Positions 1-5,116 of a DNA stretch of 6,041 nt are shown here, in pieces. The notes beneath the pieces were generated by a model. It saw nothing but the letters and a program-made list of their open reading frames with translations. It had not been told where the DNA came from and ran no database searches. Within the stretch, counting starts at the first letter, position 1. Every line of letters starts with the position of its first letter. Where the stretch lies: positions 1-6,041 of the forward strand of contig JAFGJP010000263.1 of the NCBI GenBank assembly GCA_016929035.1, read 5' to 3'. This stretch comes from Candidatus Auribacterota bacterium. Its GTDB lineage: Bacteria; Auribacterota; JAFGBW01; JAFGJP01. The position numbers and the translations under genes were made by a program.

Positions 1-127
1 GGCTTTTTGAAGAAAAGAGCTTGAGAAGGTCTTTGTCGAGCTTGTCATAGGGAAAAGAAACAACATCACTGATGCTGACCTTTTCCCTGTTATATTTCAG
101 CCCTCTGAAAGGTATGATGTTGGCCAT
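1..127 (-). CDS. DUF1015 family protein, N-terminal fragment (cut by window edge)
   Basis: Only the first 42 codons are inside the window; the gene runs off the left edge. The visible protein starts MANIIPFRGLKYNREKV and continues with a DVVSFPYDKL segment. This matches the usual opening of the DUF1015 family: a PFR.L.Y motif followed by DVV.PPYD. Here the first Pro of PPYD is Phe. Family members are about 400-residue cytosolic proteins of unknown function. The ATG is preceded by a full AAGGAGG Shine-Dalgarno (134-140) six bases upstream, so the start is secure. It lies about 100 bases downstream of the DUF4416 gene on the same strand, with its own promoter at 182-210. The family call rests on a short but characteristic stretch. 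Confidence 0.82.
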   Translation of the reverse strand, partial: MANIIPFRGLKYNREKVSISDVVSFPYDKLDKDLLKLFSSKS

Positions 128-133
128 ACCAGG

Positions 134-140
134 CCTCCTT
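134..140 (-). promoter_or_regulatory. Strong Shine-Dalgarno of the DUF1015 gene
   Basis: AAGGAGG on the minus strand, six bases before the ATG at 127. It fixes the start of a gene whose body lies outside the window. Confidence 0.85.
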
Positions 141-181
141 GAGCGACTTTCTCATTTTTTTGACAATAAATTGAAGTAAGG

Positions 182-210
182 ATTCTATTCTTATACTCTT
201 TGCAGGTCAA
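182..210 (-). promoter_or_regulatory. Sigma70-type promoter for the DUF1015 gene
   Basis: On the minus strand, TTGACC (-35, 205-210) and TAGAAT (-10, 182-187) are separated by exactly 17 bases. Each box differs from consensus at one position. It sits between the DUF4416 stop and the DUF1015 start, and predicts a leader of about 50 bases. This suggests DUF1015 can be transcribed independently of the upstream genes. Confidence 0.65.
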
Positions 211-229
211 GTAAATATTAAAAAAGGTT

Positions 230-775
230 TCAGGTTTGCCGTTCGCGGCAGATTTTTTTGTATTTTTCACGCGCGGATTCAAAGAAACGGATGAAGATAT
301 CGTTTTTGTAATCCGGATAAGTCCACTCAAAAGGAACAAATCGGCCCTTGATGAACTGGAGCATGGGCTGGGCGTAAATGCCCTCTTTCAGGTACACGCG
401 GTATGAAGCGTCTTTCGTTGAAGCGACAATCAGCTTGGCCAGATCAATATAACCTGGATCGATATTGACAGCACGCGTGATTTTGTCAGGAGAGCCGAAC
501 AGCTGGTTTTCAAGGTTATTTGACATGAGCTTATAGTCAGCAAGAAGCTGCGCATCAAAAAGCTTTTGAAAAGTGATGAAAAACCGCTGGATGTTACGGC
601 CCATTTCTTTTTCATAATAAAGGGAATAGCCGTCGAAAATCCTATATGGGCTCATATCGTCGATCGGACCGAACGCTTCTTCAATGCTTCGTGTCAATTC
701 ATCCTGCGAATATCCCTCGGCCAGCAGGATGCCGCAGACAAGACATTTTTGTGGCGGAAACAGGATTTTACCCAT
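230..775 (-). CDS. DUF4416 family protein
   Basis: 181 residues, the usual size for DUF4416. Recognisable family blocks are YYEKEMG (53-59), followed by an RFFITFQKLFD segment; NIDPGYIDLAKLIVAST (104-120); a VYLKEGIYAQ segment (about 128-136); and WTYPDY (151-156). It has no signal peptide or membrane segment, so it is probably cytosolic. The function of the family is unknown. A CLVC pair at residues 11-14 sits where family members usually have hydrophobic residues, which could be chance or a metal site. The ATG at 775 has no clear Shine-Dalgarno (AAAG is the best candidate), but homology starts right at MGKI, which supports it. It lies 95 bases downstream of the GHL10 gene and may be read through from it. 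Confidence 0.88.
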   Translation of the reverse strand: MGKILFPPQKCLVCGILLAEGYSQDELTRSIEEAFGPIDDMSPYRIFDGYSLYYEKEMGRNIQRFFITFQKLFDAQLLADYKLMSNNLENQLFGSPDKITRAVNIDPGYIDLAKLIVASTKDASYRVYLKEGIYAQPMLQFIKGRFVPFEWTYPDYKNDIFIRFFESAREKYKKICRERQT

Positions 776-786
776 AGTAACTTTAT

Positions 787-837
787 CTATTAATAGTGAA
801 CAAGCGATGCGGGTCCTGCCGTGTCATGTCACCCGCA
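787..837. repeat. Palindrome and hairpin in the GHL10-DUF4416 gap
   Basis: The 95-base gap 776-870 holds a perfect 10-base palindrome CTATTAATAG (787-796). It also holds a hairpin with 7-bp arms TGCGGGT/ACCCGCA (808-814 and 831-837) around a 16-base loop. No T-run follows the stem on either strand, so it is not a classical terminator. It could be an operator or an mRNA-processing or stabilising stem upstream of DUF4416. I saw no convincing -35/-10 pair here. Confidence 0.35.
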
Positions 838-870
838 ATAGTTAAAGCATTTCAAGTAGAGGAAATTTCA

Positions 871-2058
871 TTATTCGTTGATAATACTGTAAACCGTTTC
901 CGGATCTTCTATGGAATCATAAGAGAAAACGCTGATCCCGTCAGCTTTAATCTTTTTCAAAAACCGGATTTCTTTTTCAAGCGTTTCTGCATCATCGTTT
1001 AAAAGGTAAACGCCGATGCCTGTCAGGATGCGTGATCGTGGCGAAGAGATACTTTTCAGAGAATAGCTGCAGAGAGCCAGGTACTTGAACAGCTGAAAAT
1101 CATCTGTATAGTTCATGACAACAGCAAAATCAAGAAGACCCTCCTCAAGCCAGCGCGGCCAGTCCTGGCAGTCTGTAAGATAGGCACGGTCTATCCACGG
1201 GCGCACGGCTGCGGAAAGCTTTTTCCCGCAGTCTGTACAGCAGATTTTCTTGATTTTCCTGACGATATCCGTTATCTGCTCTCTGCGGAAGTTGTCCCAC
1301 TGAAGAGACTGGATTCGCGTGATGTCTTTTTCCAGAGGATCAAAGCCGTATTCTTCACGAAATTTTTTCATGCTTTCATAGCCGTATCCGAAAGACAGCC
1401 CTTTGAACCGTGAGCCCGGTGAAAAAGGAATAATGACAGGCAGGCGGATAAAGTCAAGATGAATGCCGTCGATTTCACTGTAACGAAAAAGGAAGTCCCT
1501 GATCAGATCGCAGATGTATGTTTTGACATCCGTATTCCCGGCGTCGAGCCATATTCCCGGATCGCCCATCTCATAATATTTTTTGTCCCCCTCAGGCAGA
1601 TCGAAATCCGGGTATTCCAGAAGACTTCTCAGCTGAGAGTCCCGCGTGACGATTTTCTCACCGTATTTTTTTAAGACGTAAGCCTGCTTGTTCTTGGTTA
1701 TGCGGAGGATATTAAACCAGGCATGCACAGCTATCTGATTTTTATGGGCTTTTTTCAAGAGATAAGGAAGCATTTCAAACCCGTTGGCCTTGAGAAACTT
1801 CTGCGCCGGGCCGTCGTCAGCCATGTCTGTAACATACCATGTGCGGTTGCCTCTGTAGACCTGGATAAAGAGCGTGTCGATCTTATTTTTCATAGCGAAG
1901 GAAATCAGATCATCGATCTTTGCCGTGTCGTCAAGCGTGCCTTTGCTTCCTTCACAGGTGACCCATAAGGCGTTTTGCAGCTTATCAGAGGAAAAGCCGG
2001 AATGCATGGAACAGGTAAGTAAAAAAAGAAATAGAGAAAAGTAAAAAAGCTTTTTCAT
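871..2058 (-). CDS. Exported GHL10-family glycoside hydrolase-like protein
   Basis: 395 residues. Residues 1-24 form a Sec signal peptide (MKK, then a Phe/Leu-rich core). LLTC at 13-16 is a poor lipobox because Thr occupies -1, so soluble export to the periplasm is more likely than lipidation. The rest is a TIM-barrel of the glycosyl hydrolase-like 10 family (Pfam PF02638/DUF187 type): ALWVT near 30; TLFIQVYRGNRTWYV (62-76); VHAWFN (111-116); DGIHLDFIRLP (197-207) with the conserved Asp202; MNYTDD (315-320); and DGISVFSYDS (373-382). The E. coli member DigH (YddW) is a lipoprotein that cleaves denuded peptidoglycan strands, so a glycan-strand hydrolase role is plausible here but inferred. The start lies 19 bases after the small lipoprotein gene with no clear Shine-Dalgarno, which suggests translational coupling. 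A CCTDC cluster (273-277) is unusual. Confidence 0.88.
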   Translation of the reverse strand: MKKLFYFSLFLFLLTCSMHSGFSSDKLQNALWVTCEGSKGTLDDTAKIDDLISFAMKNKIDTLFIQVYRGNRTWYVTDMADDGPAQKFLKANGFEMLPYLLKKAHKNQIAVHAWFNILRITKNKQAYVLKKYGEKIVTRDSQLRSLLEYPDFDLPEGDKKYYEMGDPGIWLDAGNTDVKTYICDLIRDFLFRYSEIDGIHLDFIRLPVIIPFSPGSRFKGLSFGYGYESMKKFREEYGFDPLEKDITRIQSLQWDNFRREQITDIVRKIKKICCTDCGKKLSAAVRPWIDRAYLTDCQDWPRWLEEGLLDFAVVMNYTDDFQLFKYLALCSYSLKSISSPRSRILTGIGVYLLNDDAETLEKEIRFLKKIKADGISVFSYDSIEDPETVYSIINE

Positions 2059-2077
2059 GACGATTATTTTTTAAGGA

Positions 2078-2284
2078 TCAAAATCCCAAGCCGCTGCGAC
2101 GGAGAATGTTTTCTTTTTCCCATTCAGCCGGCTGAGCCCAGGGCATATTGGAGTCAGGCGGTTCTACTGTTGAGCATCCGCTTAAGAAACCTGCAGCCAG
2201 AGAAATAAAAACAGATAATACAGCGGCCCGAACGACATACCGGAGAATGGCTTGACCAGGCGTTTTTGTCTCTTTTTTACGCAT
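2078..2284 (-). CDS. Small lipoprotein upstream of the GHL10 protein
   Basis: 68 residues from the ATG at 2284. This start is chosen because AGGAG (2291-2295) lies six bases before it; an in-frame upstream start at 2326 would only prepend 14 residues ahead of the signal peptide and lacks such a site. A long basic n-region (residues 1-19) is followed by a hydrophobic core and the lipobox LSGC (34-37), giving lipidation at Cys37. Ser follows the Cys, which by the E. coli rule favours the outer membrane. The mature part is only 32 residues, with a PPDSNMPWAQPAEWE segment (42-56) containing a PW..P..WE pattern, and ends in RRSGLGF. I do not recognise a named family. The close spacing to the GHL10 gene implies one operon and perhaps an anchor or cofactor role. 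Confidence 0.8.
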   Translation of the reverse strand: MRKKETKTPGQAILRYVVRAAVLSVFISLAAGFLSGCSTVEPPDSNMPWAQPAEWEKENILRRSGLGF

Positions 2285-2290
2285 GTTTTG

Positions 2291-2295
2291 CTCCT
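2291..2295 (-). promoter_or_regulatory. Shine-Dalgarno deciding the lipoprotein start
   Basis: AGGAG on the minus strand, six bases before the ATG at 2284. It favours the 68-residue form over the longer open frame beginning at 2326. Confidence 0.75.
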
Positions 2296-2311
2296 GTTCG
2301 CTGGTTGGTGC

Positions 2312-2460
2312 TTCGACGAATATCAAACATCGTCATTCAGGGGTGGCGCTCCCTTCGACAGGCTCAGGATATCGAGCATAGTTGAGGGTTACAACCCTGA
2401 GGACTTCGGCTGAGCTCAGTCGAAGCCTAATCCCCGGCCTTTAAGCCGGGGCGCGTCGAA
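2312..2460. repeat. REP-like palindromic repeat cluster (TTCGAC..GGCTCAG type)
   Basis: The cluster contains: a half-element CTTCGACAGGCTCAGG (2353-2368); a near-perfect palindrome with 11-base arms CTTCGGCTGAG and CTCAGTCGAAG (2404-2425, one imperfect pair); a small hairpin AGGGTT-AC-AACCCT (2385-2398); and a GC-rich hairpin CCCCGGC-CTTTAA-GCCGGGG (2432-2451). TTCGACG at 2312-2318 recurs inverted as CGTCGAA at 2454-2460, bracketing 149 bases. The CTTCGAC..GGCTCAG core resembles palindromic repeats common between genes in many environmental bacteria. There is no open frame or T-run. It lies wholly inside the predicted leader of the lipoprotein mRNA. Confidence 0.65.
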
Positions 2461-2467
2461 TGGATTG

Positions 2468-2496
2468 ATTATACAGAATTCTAAACAAGTTGTTAA
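2468..2496 (-). promoter_or_regulatory. Near-consensus sigma70 promoter for lipoprotein-GHL10
   Basis: On the minus strand, TTAACA (-35, 2491-2496; 5 of 6 consensus) and TATAAT (-10, 2468-2473; perfect) are 17 bases apart. Transcription would start near 2461 and cross the palindromic repeat cluster before reaching the lipoprotein ATG at 2284, giving a structured leader of about 175 nt. Confidence 0.75.
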
Positions 2497-2511
2497 ACTT
2501 TATTTATTCTC

Positions 2512-2551
2512 AGCCTGAATATTTCATCTGTTTTGATGAAATATCCGGGCT
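2512..2551. repeat. Long AT-rich hairpin after the NYN gene
   Basis: A 40-base inverted repeat with a perfect 10-bp inner stem ATATTTCATC/GATGAAATAT and a six-base TGTTTT loop. It extends outward with AGCC/GGCT pairs to 17 positions per arm with one mismatch and one G-T pair. It lies 32 bases downstream of the NYN stop and just upstream of the promoter at 2468-2496. No T-run follows on either strand, so it is at best a non-classical terminator or a 3'-end protecting structure for the NYN transcript. It could also be a copy of a dispersed palindromic element. Confidence 0.55.
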
Positions 2552-2583
2552 ATTGATTAAGCTCATGATATCTCGAAAAATTA

Positions 2584-3060
2584 TCAAGAATTCTGTTCGA
2601 ACATATCGCCAATGGGAAATCCTTTTTTCCTTGAAGAGCGGCGGGTTCTCGTGATCGCATTATCCAGATCTTTTCGTGAACTTTCTATTATTTCCCAGAG
2701 ACTTAGCGGTGACATGATGCGCGCGCCGCTTGATGCGGCGCTATCACTTTCTATCTGGTCTGAAGTAACGACGGTTATGGAATCCGAATCTTGTTTTTCC
2801 TGCACGATTTTTTCTATGACAGAATCTGCTGAAGCTTCGTTTGTGCTGAAGATGATTTCCAGATTTCGATATCTGGCTTTGATGGACGGAGCATCAGCAT
2901 GGTCTCCATCAAAGACAACGATGATTTTTTCACTGCGGTAGTCGGCAAAAGGGCTGATGATATCAAGAAAAGAACGGACATCGAGAAGCTGGCAGGAAAC
3001 CTTGCAGCGGCTTCTCCATTCGTGCATAACGTTGTAAGCGTCTATGAGATATTTATTCAT
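2584..3060 (-). CDS. YacP-like NYN (PIN-fold) nuclease domain protein
   Basis: 158 residues from the ATG at 3060, close to the usual length of YacP-type proteins. The start MNKYLIDAYNVMH sits where the family begins. Acidic positions expected for the NYN/PIN metal site are present: Asp7 in YLIDAYNV, Asp51 in VVFDGD, Asp79 in SADS and Asp101 in VVTSDQ. A basic tail, RTRRSSRKKG (138-147), could bind RNA. The family includes Bacillus Rae1, which cleaves mRNA on the ribosome; that role here is inference. An in-frame TTG at 3108 would add 16 residues, but that codon lies in a promoter -35 box, so I reject it. No good Shine-Dalgarno precedes 3060. It ends in tandem stops TGA-TAA and lies 58 bases downstream of mtaB. 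Confidence 0.87.
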   Translation of the reverse strand: MNKYLIDAYNVMHEWRSRCKVSCQLLDVRSFLDIISPFADYRSEKIIVVFDGDHADAPSIKARYRNLEIIFSTNEASADSVIEKIVQEKQDSDSITVVTSDQIESDSAASSGARIMSPLSLWEIIESSRKDLDNAITRTRRSSRKKGFPIGDMFEQNS

Positions 3061-3078
3061 GGTCAAGCCCGGTAGAAT

Positions 3079-3108
3079 ATAATACTCCTTATCCGTTTCA
3101 GACGTCAA
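3079..3108 (-). promoter_or_regulatory. Sigma70-type promoter for the NYN gene
   Basis: On the minus strand, TTGACG (-35, 3103-3108; 5 of 6) and TATTAT (-10, 3079-3084; 5 of 6) are 18 bases apart. A start about seven bases further on leaves only about 11 leader bases before the ATG at 3060. An AAGGAG at 3085-3090 falls inside the spacer, so it would not be in an mRNA from this promoter. It could be present in read-through mRNA from mtaB but is 24 bases from the ATG. Confidence 0.55.
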
Positions 3109-3118
3109 TAAACGGAGT

Positions 3119-4420
3119 TTATTTTTTGAATCTGCAGGTGAGGATTTTTCCGGAAAGCATCCCTGTTGTGTCCAGTTTAGTGAGAGTGACCCTGCAAATC
3201 CTGTTTGTGAGCGTGCTTTTTGCTTTTACGATGACTTTTATGTAATTTTGGCTGAACCCCTTATAGAATCCAGGATGATTCTTAACAGCCTGTTCGAAAA
3301 GGACGTCCGCTGTTTTACCCAGCCATTTTTTCTTTTCTTCAATGGCGATCCGGCCGGAGAGATCCGACAGGCTTTTCGTTCTTGTCATGATCGTCGATTG
3401 CGGAAGCTTGTCCGGCATATCAAAAGCTTTTGTTCCGGGCCTTGCGCTGAAGGGAAAAATATGGACTTTTAAAAAGTGGAATTCTTGAAGTGCCTTCATG
3501 CTTTCCTCAAAATCGCTTTCCTTTTCTCCGGGGAAACCAACGATAATATCGGTTGTTATCGAAATGTCAGGGATACGCATTCTGATGCAGCGAAGCAAAG
3601 ATCTGTACTCCTGCATGGAATAAGCACGGTTCATTTTTTTTAACACAGAATCGCTTCCACTCTGAAGAGGGATATGAAGGTGAGGACAGACCCTTGTCTC
3701 ACATTCCATCAATCGAAGGAGGTCATCCGTTATGTCAAGAGGCTCAATAGAACTCAGACGGATGCGGGGTATCCGGGTCTCCTGGATAATTTTATTTATA
3801 ATGCTTTGCAGATTATAATGTTCTGACTGATATCGACCGATATGGATTCCTGTGAGAACGATCTCCTTGGTGTAAGATTTTTCCATGTTGAGGATTTCAG
3901 CGATGATTTCATCCGGATCCCGGCTCCATATGTGCGGTCTCATAAAAGGAACAATGCAGTAAGAGCAAAACGACTGGCAGCCGTCCTGGATTTTAATGAA
4001 AGCCCGGGTTCGGCCGGTAAACGATTCCAGGATGGAGTGCATCCCTTTTTCTTCGAGCCTGCCTTTGCCTGAAAAATGTTTACAGATGCTTTTTATGACT
4101 CCTTTGACCTTATCAGGAGTGTCGACCGTGGTTATACGAGCTGAGTTCACGTTCCGTATGGCTTCCTTAAGGGTCTGTGACATGCAGCCGCAAATGATCA
4201 GCTGCGCGTTTTTAACTTTCGCTGCCTTACGGATCTCGTTGCGCATCTTGGCTTCGGTTCTTTGTGTGACCGAACAGGAGTTGATCAGGATGATGTCCGA
4301 TGCAGGGAACGTTTTTTGCCTGAGGCCGAGAAATTTTATATTTTCTGTCAGGAGCTCAGATTCATAGCGGTTGACCTTGCACCCGAGAGTCTTGATAGAA
4401 AAAGTAAGAAGTTTTTTCAT
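3119..4420 (-). CDS. mtaB: tRNA t6A37 methylthiotransferase MtaB
   Basis: Radical SAM enzyme that converts t6A37 to ms2t6A37 in ANN-decoding tRNAs, using two iron-sulfur clusters. The 433 residues show the full layout. The N-terminal UPF0004 domain has cluster cysteines Cys14 (TLGCKVN), Cys49 (NSCSV) and Cys79 (CGCMSQ). The radical SAM motif CQSFCSYC supplies Cys148, Cys152 and Cys155. LTGIHIGRY (189-197), typical of MtaB rather than MiaB or RimO, and HLHIPLQSGS (246-255) follow. A C-terminal TRAM-like region lies from about 370. The start at 4420 (MKKLLTFSIKTLGCKVN) matches where homologues begin. An in-frame ATG at 4441 would add seven residues, and neither has a clear Shine-Dalgarno. It follows the DUF456 gene closely, implying one transcript. 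Confidence 0.93.
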   Translation of the reverse strand: MKKLLTFSIKTLGCKVNRYESELLTENIKFLGLRQKTFPASDIILINSCSVTQRTEAKMRNEIRKAAKVKNAQLIICGCMSQTLKEAIRNVNSARITTVDTPDKVKGVIKSICKHFSGKGRLEEKGMHSILESFTGRTRAFIKIQDGCQSFCSYCIVPFMRPHIWSRDPDEIIAEILNMEKSYTKEIVLTGIHIGRYQSEHYNLQSIINKIIQETRIPRIRLSSIEPLDITDDLLRLMECETRVCPHLHIPLQSGSDSVLKKMNRAYSMQEYRSLLRCIRMRIPDISITTDIIVGFPGEKESDFEESMKALQEFHFLKVHIFPFSARPGTKAFDMPDKLPQSTIMTRTKSLSDLSGRIAIEEKKKWLGKTADVLFEQAVKNHPGFYKGFSQNYIKVIVKAKSTLTNRICRVTLTKLDTTGMLSGKILTCRFKK

Positions 4421-4462
4421 GCCAGGAGATAGTCTGTACATTTTGCATGGAGCGGTGCCGGC

Positions 4463-4966
4463 TCAAAAAAGCGACAGGATAACAAAAGTGGCCATGAAAA
4501 GTGAAAGAAGCGTTTTAACAAGCATGCTTCCGGTTTTTCCGGCCAGAACTCCGACAGAAGCTTTTATCGCCACCTTCCAGTTCCCCTTGAGAAGAAGCTC
4601 TGTGATGAACGCTGCAGAACATGCGGCAAAAACGGTTCCAATAAGGGTGCCGATCACGGGAAAGATAAGAGTTCCCCATATTCCTCCGAGAATTCCAAAA
4701 ATAAGTGTTGTAAAAAATGATATGTTGGAAGCGCCGAATTTTTTTGAGCCGATGGATGCTGAAAAGAATTCGAGGACTTCGCCGGCAATGGACAGCAAAA
4801 GAAGAAGTGTGAACATGGTCAGCCAGTACCAGAAATCTTCAAATTTGCCGGATATCCCGTGGAGAAGATAGGCAAAGGTAATAAGAAATGTTCCGCCGAT
4901 GCTCATCATTGAAAGAAGAACACCGCATAAGCAAAGAAAAATAAGGAAAATCTTTATAACGATCAC
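4463..4966 (-). CDS. DUF456 family integral membrane protein
   Basis: 167 residues from a GTG start at 4966, chosen because AGGAGG (4972-4977) lies five bases upstream; an upstream in-frame TTG at 4993 has no such support. It is strongly hydrophobic with several membrane segments: residues 1-35, about 45-67, two short Gly-rich segments around the conserved block GGIWGTLIFPVIGTLIG, and a C-terminal segment rich in Leu and Phe. The family signature GEVLEFFSASIGSKKFGAS follows the second segment. Glycine-zipper-like spacing in the middle is typical of DUF456. The function of the family is unknown. It is the first gene of the leftward set and ends 42 bases before the mtaB start, so the two are probably co-transcribed. 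Confidence 0.88.
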   Translation of the reverse strand: MIVIKIFLIFLCLCGVLLSMMSIGGTFLITFAYLLHGISGKFEDFWYWLTMFTLLLLLSIAGEVLEFFSASIGSKKFGASNISFFTTLIFGILGGIWGTLIFPVIGTLIGTVFAACSAAFITELLLKGNWKVAIKASVGVLAGKTGSMLVKTLLSLFMATFVILSLF

Positions 4967-4971
4967 TGAAT

Positions 4972-4977
4972 CCTCCT
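4972..4977 (-). promoter_or_regulatory. Shine-Dalgarno deciding the GTG start of DUF456
   Basis: AGGAGG on the minus strand, five bases before GTG at 4966. It argues against the longer frame from the TTG at 4993, which would place this site inside the coding region. Confidence 0.8.
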
Positions 4978-5022
4978 GCAGAAATCTTTTCAAGTTTTGT
5001 TTTCAATATATGTTGGAAGTAT

Positions 5023-5050
5023 ATTTTATGATATATTATTAAAATAGCAA
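5023..5050 (-). promoter_or_regulatory. Probable promoter for DUF456-mtaB in the divergent gap
   Basis: On the minus strand, TTGCTA (-35, 5045-5050; 4 of 6) and TAAAAT (-10, 5023-5028; 5 of 6) are 16 bases apart in a very AT-rich stretch (about 5000-5060). The same stretch must also serve the rightward gene at 5117, but no rightward -35/-10 pair there is convincing. Confidence 0.45.
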
Positions 5051-5063
5051 GAAAGGATTATAA

Positions 5064-5084
5064 GAAAAGCCTAAGAGCCTTTTC
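5064..5084. repeat. Inverted repeat in the leader of the kinase-like gene
   Basis: Nine-base arms GAAAAGCCT and AGCCTTTTC around AAG, with one mismatched pair. It lies 33 bases before the ATG at 5117 and could be an operator or a leader hairpin. No function is shown. Confidence 0.35.
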
Positions 5085-5116
5085 AAGGGGCAGAGCTTCA
5101 TAAAAGGGACAGCTTT

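Noticed and set aside
237..250. TGCCG-CGAA-CGGCA hairpin followed by six T on the minus strand, as a terminator after DUF4416
   Set aside because: The T-run begins 11 bases after the stem, the stem is only 5 bp and it lies within the coding end, so it does not fit an intrinsic terminator.
97..339. 80-codon minus-strand frame overlapping the DUF4416 end and the DUF1015 start
   Set aside because: It overlaps two recognised genes out of frame and crosses a promoter and a strong Shine-Dalgarno; no family resemblance.
1990..2058. GHL10 protein as a lipoprotein via Cys16
   Set aside because: LLTC has Leu at -2 and Thr at -1, a poor lipobox; an ordinary signal peptide ending near residue 24 fits better.
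2432..2451. CCCCGGC/GCCGGGG hairpin as an intrinsic terminator
   Set aside because: Neither strand has a T-run after the stem, and it sits just downstream of a promoter within a repeat cluster.
2612..2941. 109-codon plus-strand open frame inside the NYN gene
   Set aside because: It is antisense to a gene with conserved acidic NYN motifs, and shows no motif of its own.
3061..3108. Longer NYN protein starting at TTG 3108
   Set aside because: The TTG is part of a TTGACG -35 box, has no Shine-Dalgarno, and the family's fold begins at the Met encoded at 3060.
3996..4367. 123-codon plus-strand open frame inside mtaB
   Set aside because: It lies opposite the cluster-binding N-terminal domain of MtaB, whose cysteine motifs are intact; it is a shadow frame.
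4371..4871. 166-codon open frame on the plus strand across the mtaB/DUF456 junction
   Set aside because: It is antisense to two well-recognised genes and has no ribosome-binding site or family motif.
4967..4993. Longer DUF456 protein starting at TTG 4993
   Set aside because: It would bury the perfect AGGAGG inside the coding region. GTG at 4966 has ideal spacing from it.
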